In this document: piece after piece, positions 32,621 through 45,777 of the stretch
Numbering within the stretch: position 1 is the stretch's first letter
How the letters are laid out: each line of letters opens with the position of its first letter
Assembly (NCBI GenBank): GCA_905221605.1
Contig: CAJNDS010002313.1
Location: 507,001 to 567,000, forward strand
DNA: 60,000 nucleotides
From: Symbiodinium natans
Taxonomy: Eukaryota > Sar > Dinophyceae > Suessiales > Symbiodiniaceae
Reading direction: 5' to 3'
The notes under the pieces: generated by a model
The model's input: only the letters and a program-made list of their open reading frames with translations
The model's database searches: none
What the model was told of the DNA's origin: nothing
Made by a program: the position numbers and the translations under genes

Positions 32621-32803
32621 ATGAGGCGGCGTGTAGTGCTGCTTTGGTCGCTGCCATTCTGTCTGGGTAGTTATTTCTTTTTTCTGGGTCAGCTGCAAGA
32701 AGAGGCAGGCCCCGAAACCCCAGCCAAGGCGTCTTCTTTAACGACTTGCCGTGCCTTACGCCCGGTGCTCCCAAAGAACTCGCCTGGAATGATCCGTGGA
32801 TGA
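32621..32803 (+). CDS. Possible first exon of a signal-anchored protein
   Basis: The ATG frame starts MRRRVVLLWSLPFCLGSYFF, continues FLGQLQEEAGPETPAK, and looks like a type II signal anchor with three N-terminal arginines. The exon may end at AAG/GCGTCT near 32729 (GC donor) rather than at the TGA at 32801-32803. Downstream exons are not certain. A candidate at 35011-35052 (NAQWTRQSFLRR, donor GAG/GTAGTC) is over 2 kb away. Confidence 0.3.
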   Translation: MRRRVVLLWSLPFCLGSYFFFLGQLQEEAGPETPAKASSLTTCRALRPVLPKNSPGMIRG

Positions 32804-35552
32804 TTTCAAGCGGCCGGAGGGCTCTCTGTTTCAGGGCACATGCACCTTACTGTAGGGTTCGGGTGTAGGACATTTTTGGGGTGCAGCTACAACTTTGTCA
32901 TTCCACCAACCATATCCACTCACAACGGACGAGCACAACTTCAGCATAATCCCCGCCGCTCGAACAAGGAAGTGCCTGAGCTCTGCAGCAAGCACTGCCT
33001 GATGAAGCACGGCAGCCTTGGGATTTCCTTACATGTGCCGGGATGGGTTTGGCCTTCGCTTCCTTAAAATGATCTACAACATCAACCTCCCCACCCCCTC
33101 ATCAGCTAATCCTGCGTACATGCAGGAAGAAAGTTTTGGGGCCTCACAAGTCATATGAAGGGCGCAGAACGTCGCACGGCAGGTTTTGGTGCCCAACCAC
33201 GCCAAAGTAGGAGTCCGTAGAGCCTGTAGGGCATGATTCAAGACTTCAAGACAGTCAAGTGTGCCCAATTATATGCTAAACTCTAAGCCCTAAACCCTAA
33301 ACTATGTAAGAGTGAGCGTCGGAAATATGCGCAAGCAGCCGATCTCTTGGCCTCAGCATGTCAGCTAAGGCCTCGTCTCGTACTGCAACATGGCTGCAAC
33401 AGACAGTCCGCTCTTTTCGTTTGATGGGCATCCATGGTGCCCGATATTATATATATATATATTTTTTTTTATTTTTCATATATTTATTTAATCATATATT
33501 GGTATAAATTTAATGTAGTACATCATACAGAGTCTCTGAATTATATCTCCCCGTTTTGATTCAACGGGGACAAGATTCTCCCCCGGGTTCCGGGAAGGTA
33601 GAGGGGTAAAGTGAGGTGAACGTCGGGCCCCAGGGCTGAGATGCTTCATGAGGGCCGCTCCAGAACAGCTTGGGCAGGAGGGATTGCGGGGGGGAGAAAC
33701 AAGAAACCACAGATTTACATAGCCTCGAAAGACCGCGCGAATTTCTTCTCTTCTGCCCAGGTATGAATCGCGATCTGCGGCAGAAGATGCCAGGTCAAGC
33801 CTCACTGAGCAGCGAGATCAAGCCGGGCCGAAGCTTTAAGCTGGCCTGAGCCATTGACTACAGGGTAAGTGGATGACATGATTCCGTTTGCTTTTCGCGT
33901 GCCAAGGAACGGTTCAACTTAAACTCGGGCAAGGGTCTTTAGAGCTTTCTGGCGTCGAGTTGCAAGATAGCATCATGACCGAGCATGTTGATGTCGTAGG
34001 CTACAATTCGCCACTGCCATGGCCCTGCCTCGCAGCCTGGGGGTTGGGGAAGCCATCTCCCACGTTCCGCCGGGGGCAGGGATGGACGGCCGTCCGGTTT
34101 CGGACGCCTCGGTGCGCCTGTGGGGGCCCACGAAGAAGGCATCAGCTAGGCCATGCTGGGGGCAAGGAAAGCCGTATCTTGTGGGCTCCTGCGTCGCCTG
34201 TGTGCTAATGTTTAATGCGAACTCGCAAGACTAGGCCGCGAGCTGGACCCAAAGCCTTGCCTGCTCGGTCCTTTCGAGACGGAAAAAGTCTCCCGTTGAA
34301 CAGCCGCGGTGTAAGTGAGAGATGGGTGTGAGCTTCTCGTGTTGGGGGCGAGTCTTGGGTCCACGCAGGAGAAAGGTGAAAGCTCACAGTTTCGACTGAC
34401 GAGTCGGCCCTAAAGCCCTTAAAACTAAGCCCCTGCCGTCACCCAGGAACAGGCCTTGGATGCCTCCTCTCCAGGCCACCCGATTCTTGACAAGCTCTTG
34501 TGATGATGCATGCGCCGATTATATAAGCCTGCTCAGCTGGTTGTTCTTTACGAGGGGCCTTTCCAACATGTTTCTTTCCAAACGTCTTAGACCAGTTCCA
34601 GAGTTTACTACCTAGGCGGTGGACATGTACCTTTGAAACGGTGACTCCAACTGGCATGTCACAGATTCCAGAGTCTCATGGCGCGGGTTCGTTGTAGCAT
34701 GCATGGGTTTTAGGATGCTTCAAGGCTTGGGGGATTGTATGCTTGAAAACAGAGTTGGGGGTTTGGGGTGGTTGACATTCTTGGCCGGGGCGTCGTGATC
34801 CCCGGATCCTCAAAGAGGAGCGAAATCAAGCAAAGAATGCTCTTCCTCAGAGCCTCTTTTTGCTGCTCAGATTGTTGCGGCTTACGCATGGGCATCTTAC
34901 TCGTAGCTGCGTAGCTGTTCGGTCCGCAGTTCAGGAACTCCGACCCAGCCTCAAACGTCAAACAACGCCAACCATGCCTAATCCCAACCTCGCACTCTGC
35001 CTTTGACGATGCAGGCAATGCGCAGTGGACCCGTCAGAGCTTTCTACGGCGAGGTAGTCGAAGGACGGTCCATGGGGAGCTGCAATGGGCATTGGCCTCT
35101 GGGGCAGAGCCTCAGTGGCCCCTTCCCACATTGGGGGCACCTTCTTGGGGTCCTTTTTTATGAGGGAACCCGATTATTTATGGATCTAAATTGGGGGTCC
35201 CCTATCTTCGTAAACCTCCAAATCGAGAGTGGAGGCCTCTCCACACCCCAGCAGAGGACACGGGCAGAGACACCCAGCCGTGCGGAGGGCACGGCAGCGG
35301 TTGCGGAGGAGGCCAGGATTCGAAGACAGCTTCTGTGAAGGGGTGCACGAAAAAAATCAGGGCACCCCTAAGATAGCCCCAAATAGTAGGATTCTCCCTT
35401 CTCAAGAAGGACCCCAATAAGGTGTCCCTAATGTCGGAAAGCCCCACTTGGTTATGTTGCCTTCTAGGCTTGGGAATCAACGGCTGCGGCCTGATGCAGA
35501 TGTCGGTCCCTCCGACCTTCTGAAGAACTTTAGGGTTTAGGGCTTAGGGTTT

Positions 35553-35939
35553 TCAAGATTTCTTACTCTTTTGCGGGGCGACGAGGGTGTAAGCATCAGC
35601 GTATCTCCAATTCTCCTCCACACAATCCCGATGCTTCCATTTCCCATTTGCAAAACGAAAAGCATCAGTAAGGTCAGGGGAAAAGTTTTGCGGCTCACTG
35701 GAGGGGGCTTGCCCCAAGTGAGAATCTTTCCGACCACATCCTATTGGGTCGGGCTTGGCCTTATAGCTAAACTGCGCTCTCGCCCAGGGGATTCTTAGGC
35801 CAGAAAGCCCAGAAGAGGGAACCCCATCAAAATACACGGTGTTTTTTGGTTCGGTCAGGACGTTCGTGAAGCAGGGCAAGCCAGAATCGTCTCCTTGTGC
35901 CTGGGTGTCTTTGCGCATTGTCAAGCCCAATGAGTCCAA
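35553..35939 (-). CDS. Hypothetical - strand ORF or C-terminal exon
   Basis: A 128-codon frame whose last third reads DLTDAFRFANGKWKHRDCVE and on to ENWRYADAYTLVAPQKSKKS before the stop. The composition (aromatic, charged, basic tail) is protein-like, unlike most frames here. No family is recognised, and no acceptor or partner exon was found. Confidence 0.25.
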   Translation of the reverse strand: MDSLGLTMRKDTQAQGDDSGLPCFTNVLTEPKNTVYFDGVPSSGLSGLRIPWARAQFSYKAKPDPIGCGRKDSHLGQAPSSEPQNFSPDLTDAFRFANGKWKHRDCVEENWRYADAYTLVAPQKSKKS

Positions 35940-36436
35940 GTCTTGCTCAGGCGCCTGCTATCCACGGCGCTCGGGACTTACTTCCCCCACACTTGAAGAG
36001 CCGAGGGTGGCTCCAACAACTCCAGCATACAAGCTTCAGGCTTCGGTACTTGTAGGGTTCTGCATGGGAGAAACGATGCCGACACGAGCTGCGACAATGG
36101 CCACCATGAGTGTGCACCAACCCTAAACCCGACCCTGAACCCGAAACTTGCCTCATGTAGTGTGGGCTGGTCTGCTTGGCGGGGCAAGAAATAGAACTCG
36201 GTGGCCTCAGGTACTTCTGTGCTGTGCTGGAGTCGGGCAGTGCATGCGGGGAGAGGATAAAGGAAGTTGCGTCACACAGTCGCAATGAACAAGAACTGAA
36301 TCACAGTATGCCCCCCCCTATTAGGTCTCCACTGAAGGTGCTTGGGTTGTGATACTGTGGAGATCCGAATGATTGACAGCTCCCGCATCCTTGCCTGCTG
36401 CGTGCGAGTGCGAGAGTCGGAACCCTAAATCTAGGA

Positions 36437-36520
36437 TGTTCCCCCTTATTCTAATGAAAATTTACTTTAATCCCGATTAAGGACTGCTAGTCGAAGAGGC
36501 AGCATCCCAACCCTAATCCC
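36437..36520. repeat. Degenerate dispersed repeat, copy 2
   Basis: Begins GGATGTTCCCCCTTATT and ends CATCCCAACCCTAAT, with ATTAAGGACTGCTAGT in the middle. It aligns in outline with 56020-56115 (GGGATGTTCCCCCC ... CGTCCCAACCCTAAA) and with 604-672. Confidence 0.35.
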
Positions 36521-37267
36521 TGTTTTATCAAGTTTTCTTGGTGCCGAGGCGGACCGTCTCCGTGCAGAGAAGGACCTTCGGCACCTTTGGCCCTATTTTG
36601 ATGGGGGTTTCGGAAACCAGGGGTACCTTATTGAAGGTATTCTTCAACTTCTTTTGTGGGGGTCACTGGGGTCTATATGAGGGGTCCACTGTTGTCGTAA
36701 ACTCCTATTCGGGGTTTCATAGGGAGGTCAAGAGTCTGGAGGACGGGGTTATCATGGTTTGCCGGTGTTGGAAAACTGGGCTGCGTGGATGTCGGCTGAT
36801 TTATTTTTCTTGGGGCGGGAAGGAGGTGGGTCCGATTCGCAGGCATGACGGGAACCGTATCGAAGCCTTTTTCTAGGAAAGGTTGATCCGACTCTGCCCC
36901 GTAACCCGAACCTAAACATCCTCAACTCGACATGTCTATACTTGCCAAGGCCAGATCTCAAGATCTCGGCAGAGACGTTGAGGCGGTTGCTGCGGCCTCA
37001 GGCACTAGAAGTAGAGGTAGAGGTGTGTGTGTGTGTGTGTGAGGTTCAGCAAGAAAGTGCCTCCAGCCAGCTTTGAGATGTTGCAGAACCTGTAGTATAA
37101 CAGGAGCCGCACTCGGTTCCACGTAATGGCGGAAATGCAGGCTCGAGAAACAATCGCGAAGAGATGAGGGAGGCGAACAGCAGGGAGGTGAACAGCAGGC
37201 CCAGAAAGTGATAAGAAGAACCATTGACAGCAGCAATGGCAGCAAGAAGCACGCCCCTGCCCGAGAC

Positions 37268-38012
<745 letters not shown>

Positions 38013-38063
38013 AGAGAGGCACACACAGAGGCACACACAGAGGCACACACAGAGGCACACCAG

Positions 38064-41000
38064 AGGCACAACGCTTTGCACTTGCACTTGCACTTGCGCT
38101 TACACGTACGCATGTGGGCATCTGAACATGTCCCCTGCAGGCCAAAAGAAAAGGCACAGGGGCTTTCGGATCCGAGGAGCCAATTTTCTTTACTGGTGCT
38201 TCAGTTAAGGGGCGGAGGAGTGGATCTGCAATTCCGAAAATATTTGTGTCATCATGCTCGCGTTCACTCCACACGCCCATTTTGTGATAAGCAGCAGCAG
38301 GCAAGAATAAAAACAAAACGACACTAAGCGGCTTAGGTCTGGCCAGGATGATGCTGCTGGCCGTGTCTTTGGAGCACCCAGGTGTCGGGTTCGTTTACGT
38401 CAGGTTTAGGGTTAGGCAGCAAGTTAGGCATGCTGTAGTGTTGAGAATTGTTTGGATGTTTTTTTTGGCTTCAGGCAAGAGAACTAAGTGTCCGTTCCTG
38501 TAGAAACAGGAAGAAAGCAAAACGAAAGGCAAGAAGGAATAAGGATAGAAAACAGAGCTGTGCAGCTTGCTTGACAAGAGCCATACTTCCACTGTGTTTG
38601 GACCCTAGTCTCCCCCTTCTTGAGCCGTTACCATGTGTTATCAGCATATCCTGCGATATGAATCCTTCCCGAGCCCACAGAATCGTGCTTGCACATGGGG
38701 AGGGGAAGGGAAAATTGGGATTCTTGGAATGCTATGCGGCTTGAATTCAACAGCATCAGCATCATTCTGTAGCGTTTGTTTGCCAAACAGAGGGAGGTGC
38801 TCCTGTTGAACTTGGTGGGAGCGTGGCTTACATCACGGAATGTGGGGCGAGGGCGTGACATAGAACATTGGATGGTGCATCAACCCTACAATAACGAGGT
38901 CTTAACAGAAAAGGCCACCCCTTATGATGGTGCTTAAAGTTTGCTCCTGGCTGGGGTTGCAACCCCCTGCAACCCTGAAGCCAGGATGCCATGAGCGGCC
39001 TTGGCACGTCGTTCTATTTGTTGCGCCTAATTTGGAGGCCACTATAGGCCTCAAAGAACGAAGGCCCTGCTACCCAAAGGGCCCTGCCGAACGCAAGGCA
39101 CATGATTGATACACATGTGCGGAGGCCAAAGCACTCGCCCAGGGAGGCTGGCCCGTGTTCGATGATCTTAGGGAAGCATGGCAAGTTGTATGCCCCTCGT
39201 ACTAAACATTGATGTAGATGTATCTGCAGTATCTGCCTTCCCTTTATGCATCTTCCCTGACTGTTTGATGGGTAAACTCCAGAGGACGCCTGGGTGAGCA
39301 GCACAAGCATGACCGCTTGAACCAAAGGAGCAAGTCATCTTTGCACCTCGAAGCGTTCAGCCTCACCATGCTACACCAACCCAAGCCTTGACAGACAAAA
39401 TGCACCCGATCCCTTGTGTTGACTAGCACCACAGCCCTGAATGTCAGAGTTTTTCAGGCTTTTCAGGGGTTGGTCACAATCGCCAGGCTCCCACATCCCC
39501 GCTGCTTGGCAATCTCGGCCCCACGCGCGCAAGGCTTCGAGATGATTTGGGCGCCTTTGCTGGGAGGTTTCGTCATGGGAGGGGGGGGGGGGGGAAGGCC
39601 TATAGGGAGAGCTGGACTAGGAGTTGGCGTGCAGACGTCCTCTGCAACCTACCCCAGAAGCTCCAGAGCAGAAGCCTTGAACCCACGGCAGACCCACGAC
39701 AGCCTGCACGTAAGCAAGAAAGCACCTTCGGCCTAAACCCCTAAACACCTAAAACCCTGCGACATTGCCCACCGCAAACCACATTCGTCTCTGACCAGGC
39801 AGCTTCGGAAACGCCGCCTGCAAGCAAGAGCTCGGCACCCCTCCATGCCCTCCGCTGCACTGTCCTTAGGATCTGGCATGTCCAATATAACATAGTTCAT
39901 ACAATATAATACAATGTAGTAAATATCTATCTATATATATATATATGTATATATGAAAGCAGCATGACATACAGATGCTTTGGGTTTGGATTGCCGGGCT
40001 TCAGAGTGAACTGGGGGCAGTAGCTACTCAGCCAATTCTGCTACGCGCTGTCTTGGGGTTGGCCATTTCTGAGACGAACACCAAAGCTTGAACCTCTTGT
40101 CAAAGCCGCATGACTGCTTCACACGCCGAGCTGGGAGTGGACCTTGAAATCACGGGGGAGTAGTACCCGTGTATTGGAAGGCCTAAGCCAGCAGTTCCTG
40201 GCCTAGATGGACCGTCCAGCCTTGTACACTTTGGGGCCTCTGTCTGTTGAGGGATCCCCAGTTCCAGTCTATGTTGGCCAGTTTTGACCAACGGTCCTTG
40301 GGAGTAGGAGCGAGCTAGTCCGTTCTTCGAAATGGCGGCGCCAATACTTCAGCATGGTTGATTAATTGTCATAATAATAGTTAATAATGATAGAAAATAG
40401 TAATAGTAAGAATATAATTAACAATCATAATTAAATTAGGTGGCATCGCAAGGCCCTCCTAGTCTGTTCTCTGTTTTGTGTCGGCGGAGTCTTGGTCTGT
40501 TTTGCATTGTTTGCTTTCTTGGGGTTTGTGGCCTGGGTGTCTTTGTCTCTTGAGGTTTGCGTCGTTGTCTCTATAACCTACGTGCTGAGACCCTCTGGCG
40601 TGAACCCAGCCATATCCGGCCTTTCAGGCCACATTGCAGGCCATCAGCGCCGTTGCGCCGAGCGTCGGCCCCAAGATGCCGTGAAGGGTTTAGGCTTTTC
40701 GGGTTTTTCGGGTATGTAGGACATTTAGGTAGTTCGGCCATTTATAGGGTACTCAGGCTACGTAGGGCATGTAGGCAGGCTTAGCGAGATGTTTGGCTTG
40801 TAGCATGCTTAGAAGTCAGATGGCCTGCAGATGTTCACCCTTCCAAACGGGGAACTTCAACCAATCTTAATAGCATCTACACGGTTTCCCACACATATGT
40901 CCCCCACTAGCTCCAGATGGTTCTGGACTTTATAGATTCCCGATTCGAGCAAGTCTCTGCAGGACAATGGCAACAGCACGACATTGTTTGGACGAGTCCT

Positions 41001-42878
41001 GATGAAGCCTAGCCGGAAGTGTTAACTGTCAGGCCATGAGAACTGTCGGGTCGGACGAAAACGGATAAATCTTGAAGTTCGTTGGCACGTGATAAGCCGA
41101 AGCCGTTGGCACCGCTGGCACCCCCCGCGTGCGCGGTGGCTTCAACCGTGGACCCCCCCAAAACCAACGCCGCCACCAAAGGCACCCCACTGACGCTCGC
41201 ACGGCCACACCTGTGGCCTCGCCCGCCTCTCTGCGGCCCCAACAGGCGGGGCAGGGTTTGGGTGTGTTTTGGTGTAGGTTAGTTAATGTTTTAGAGCCGG
41301 TAGATATCTGTGCAAACAGGTTTTTTGACGGAAGGGGTTCGAGATCTGGTTCATGGTTTGAAGTTTTGCACTAGTTGTGAATCTACAGTTGGGCTTTGGT
41401 TGCAGTCAGGTGTCATGGGCTTTGGAGGAACTTTCGCGTGAGACTTGACGGTGGAGGTAGGTAGCGGCAGTGGTTTAGGGATCATCGTCCCCCAAAACCA
41501 AAAACCGAATACTTCGCACCTGAACCCAAGTTCGAGTGGAGCTGACTGAGGACACTCGGGAGGGATGGCTTGAAGGTTTGGCCTGCGGTGAGGGAGGGGA
41601 ACAATAAGAAATATTAATGGTGTAAACTTTAATGTGCAAGAAATAGTAATAAAATGGGTCGGGTAAGATGAATTCGCTCCTGTGAGAGGCTCATGCAGAA
41701 AAAAAAACCATCTGGAACCTGGGGGTCTCGTTACCCCTCAACCCTTCAGGCAGGGTGCGGCCGAGGGCTATCCACTAGCTTCCCCGCTGGCATCCCAGAC
41801 TACTTCTGGCACTCAAAGTACAGCTGAATGCATCATCAAGAAGCTGCACTGCATGCTTTGAGCGCCCGCACACGTGGTGAAAAGTCCGCCTGCCGTCCGG
41901 TCCGAGGTCGTCAACGACGACGGCGGCTTCGCAGCAAACATTGCCGAACCCGCCGGGTCTGATCTGTTGCTATCTTGCTTGCAGTGGTTTAGGGTTTAGG
42001 GTGCGGGGAACTGACTCCTGCCAAGGCCGTCCACGACGGTGGCAAGCCCCGCGGCCCCCTCCAGCTTCTATCCAGCGCGAGCCAGGTTTCTGGCCAACTC
42101 AACTTGGATAGAACGTAGTGGAAGTCTGCACACTAGCTCAAAGTCATGCTCGTTTTGTCCGTTCCTGCCCTAGCCAGCTGTTCCCCTGAATTTCCTGTAT
42201 CTCGCTTGGGTTGCCCCGGCCGGGTCTGCGACAGAGAGTATCTGGAGTGCCCACCCGCAGAGAACGTACATGTATGTATGCCTGATTCGCCTGCCGGACG
42301 TGTCTACAGACACATCTGCACCTGCCCAGGCCGAGCATATCGACAAGTTCAGTGCCCTCCCCGTCTGGGCAAAGATGAAGGTCTAACGCTGTAGGGGTTT
42401 TTGGTCTATTGAGGCTTGAGCCGGCTTACTGCATGAGGGAGCATCCATGTTCAAACGGGCTTATTCAGGCTTGTATGGGAGTATGGGTTTTAGGGCAGCC
42501 GTGCTAATTCGGCAGTTAGGTGTTGATGTTTTTGTCTCAAATTTCACGGAGGCTCCAAGCTCCAAACTCCCAGCCATTTCCTTACAAGAGCTCAGCACAT
42601 AACAACCCTTATGCACTAATTCACTTGCACATGTTCGTGTGAATACATCCGTACCGTCCGCTGCTTATGTTTGCGAGAGGCTTTATTACATGCTTGAGTA
42701 CATGTTAACATCCTGTCTGCAAGATTTTTGAAAAAACTTTGGAACATTGTGAGAGCAGATGTGTCGCCAACCAGACATGCCGGAAGCTGACACAAAGGCG
42801 CGCCGCTCCCAACGCCGCTTCCTCCCGGCCAAGGCAAGGGGCGTGGCACAGGTGTTCGGTGCTGAGTTCACTGGGTGC

Positions 42879-42879
<1 letters not shown>
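38064..42879. other. Long stretch without assigned gene
   Basis: Contains an AT-rich segment (40355-40440), TA microsatellite (39925-39955), a few TTTAGGG units (41990-42003), and no frame with a recognisable domain. A hydrophobic frame at 40492-40600 (VCFALFAFLGFVAWVSLSL) may be chance. Confidence 0.4.
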
Positions 42880-43169
<290 letters not shown>

Positions 43170-45112
43170 AAAAAAAGGAAGAATCATTTGAGGTCTTAGA
43201 GATGTTTTTCTGCTCAGCTGGCAAGCGAACGCATGTTTCGTCACGCCTTCAAATTCAAAAGTTTGGCTGAGCCTTGGCATGACCTGCTCTTCCATGGATT
43301 CCGTGGCTGGTCGTGGGCGTCCCCCCCCGAGCAGAGCCGAGCCCTATAGCTGAGATTAGCTGAGCGAATGTTGCCAGACCCCAGCCCAGACTCCACATAA
43401 GAACATCGTAACAGAATTAAATGCTAACATACACGATAACCTAAATGACAGTATTTGAGAAGATCCGAAGAACATCCCCTAAACCCTAAACCTCAACCCT
43501 GACCCCTCGTACAATTCTACAATGTATATATATATATATCAACCCCAATCCTCCAGTCGCAAGGCAGCGGGCCTTGCGATCGGCGGTCGTGGAGGCAAGC
43601 CTATTTCACCTCACTAGGGTTTTGGGTTCAGGGTTTGGGGTTTAGGGTTTAGAGTTTAACCACTTCTGCCCCGATGCTTTGTAGGAAAGTTGCTGAGTTA
43701 GAGCAGGCGAATACAATCGTTCTGCCTGTTGCGGTGGGCCGAAATGGTAGAGTATCAAACGACATCGAAGTGCATTGCCCCGGAAGATCACCACGTAGCA
43801 TTTTAAGAACACTGGCAGATGATGCTTCCATTCAGCAGCAGTGGAGGTGTCGAGGAGCACGACAAATTTGCAGGTCAGCGCCAGCACTATTCGCGTTCGT
43901 TGACCAGGGTGTGCAGGCTTCCCGAAAAGCGAGCAATTCCCAAGGCTATCACTTGAGGCATCGCGAAATCATAAGTGCCACAGCGAGAACCCCCCCCCCC
44001 CCATTTTTTGAATGTGCTGCCCCATTTCTTCCATCAGTCTGCAGCTATTGCGACTCCCCCCCAGACCACCTTTTTCAATTGCAACCGCAATACTTGACTT
44101 CATGACCCAAACGTCACACCGAAGCTTCAGACATTTCTCAACCAGGCTGAGTCTCTGAGCTCAGAGCTCTCGAACACCGCCCCCTCTTCGCTAATTCCTA
44201 AGAAAACAAGCAATCCAGTATAGTAATGTGTAGCAATTTCATAGTACAATAGATACATATAATACATTATAATACTATATAAGAAAAAATCAACTAGGTG
44301 GCATCCCGGTCGGCGGAGGGGTCCGCATTGGCGGTGGCGTCCCGAAGGCAGCTGCCAGCGCGGCCATCGGGCTCAGAACTTTCCGAGTCATTCGGTTTTG
44401 TGGCTGGTCGTCCAACTGAGACCTCTACGATAAATCGCACAGCAGGGTGACAGCAAGAAGTGCGAGGGTTTGTGTATTGGACTTTGGCGGCACAGGAAAT
44501 GCTTGCGCCAGCGATGCAAGGACGTGCTTTCTTGGCATCTTTTCCGGGTTCGGCCTGCAAGCTTGTGCAAGAATACTCCTCTGCATGCAGGCGTTCCGTG
44601 CGTCCGTTTTGCCCAGGGAAGGTAATGCATCCGGTGCGTGGGGGCTGTCTCTGAGTCCAACGCCCGAATGAGAACCGCCATGGTATGAAGCCTTCCCATA
44701 GTCAGCTAACATTCGGCAAAAACCCAGGTCAGCCCTTTCTGATGCCGGCTACAGCAGCACCTCCAGGAAAAGAAGTGCTCGTACAGCAGCACCTCCAGGA
44801 AAAGAAGTGCTCGCTGCCGGGGCTTTTTGCACCGTGGTAGCTGATCTGCACCAATGTCTGACATGCTACTACGGATTTGCCGCGCTTGCAGCTTTATCGG
44901 AAGCAGTGATATGGTCAGAACATGTCAGAACTGCTGGAGCGAATCACGGCTAGCGTGTTCATCAGAGTCGGCCTCACTTGGCCGATCTTACCCACAGCTT
45001 TCACCAACATTCAGCAAACACAACTTTCACCCACAATAAGCAACCACAATGGCTGCCGGAAACCTCAATTTTTCAGACCTCCCGAGCATGGCATCTCCCA
45101 GTCCAGTAAGCC
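43170..45112. other. Intergenic stretch upstream of the TIR receptor gene
   Basis: Holds CCCTAAA units (43480-43492), TTTAGGG units (43620-43655), a TA microsatellite (43522-43539), an AT-rich block (44215-44292) and a perfect 32-bp tandem duplication (44750-44813). Protein-like frames near 43650-43890 exist on both strands with no recognisable domain. Confidence 0.4.
44750..44813. repeat. Perfect tandem duplication of a 32-bp unit
   Basis: 44750-44781 and 44782-44813 are identical (TACAGCAGCACCTCCAGG... GTGCTCG), about 300 bases upstream of the receptor gene start codon. Confidence 0.9.
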
Positions 45113-45777
45113 ATGGTGTGGTGCAGAGGCCTCTTTTCCGCGTGGCTGGCCTTACGCGCGTGCGACAGGGTTCACGCGGATTGCTTGCCTGATGCAGTGC
45201 CACCAAGCCTTCGGAAAGAACTCCGCAGCGATACTGCAGAGTTCCCACTTGGAGTTTGGGTCAATGGAAATCCCCAGGACCTGATTCTGAGTGCCATCTT
45301 CGAGCAACTCAGCCAGGAGATGCTCGGCATAAACGTGTCGGTGGCACAGCAGCCACGGCGCAGTGTGGAAGATGGATTCTATGCCTTGGCCGGCTGTGAA
45401 GCAAACGAGTCAGAGTGGATTTGCTACGGTGCTGAGTCGAGGACCCATGTCATGCTAGGAGCCTTCGTAGTATACAACGAAGCCAAGTTCGATGAAGTGC
45501 AGCGCTTGCGCGTGGGTGGTATCTTGGAGCGCATCGGCTCTGAGGGCTACGACTTCTCCCAAGGTTTGTACCTGGCTGGGGCGCTGGCTGAGAAGGCCGC
45601 TGTGGAACATGACATATCCCTGGACTTCTATCGCACATATCGAAATGGCAGCTTTGGGAACTTGTTCGCCAAAGTCGGAGATTTCGACCCTGCAGACCTC
45701 ATCCCATGTGCAGATTGGAAGCTCTATGATGTGGAGGAATCCAAATTGCAGTATCTCGTGCTCACAGGAGCTGAGAT
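45113..45777 (+). CDS. TIR receptor exon 1: signal peptide and binding-domain lobe
   Basis: After the signal peptide, the frame PLGVWVNGNPQDLILSAIFE followed by QLSQEMLGINVSV looks like the first strand-helix-strand of a type II solute-binding protein (glycine-betaine/choline-binding type), with WICYGAESRTHVMLGAFVVY equivalent to the next strand. The donor GAGAT/GTTCGG at 45778 is phase 2 and matches the exon 2 acceptor at 46502. The identity of the ligand cannot be told. Confidence 0.6.

Larger units (their letters stand above)
32804..36950. other. Long stretch without assigned gene
   Basis: Includes an AT-rich block (33446-33515), short telomere-like units (33285-33300, 35530-35552), exon-like segments near 35011-35052 and 35253-35338 (+) and a - strand candidate at 35553-35939, and a degenerate dispersed repeat (36437-36520). 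None forms a supported gene model. Confidence 0.35.
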
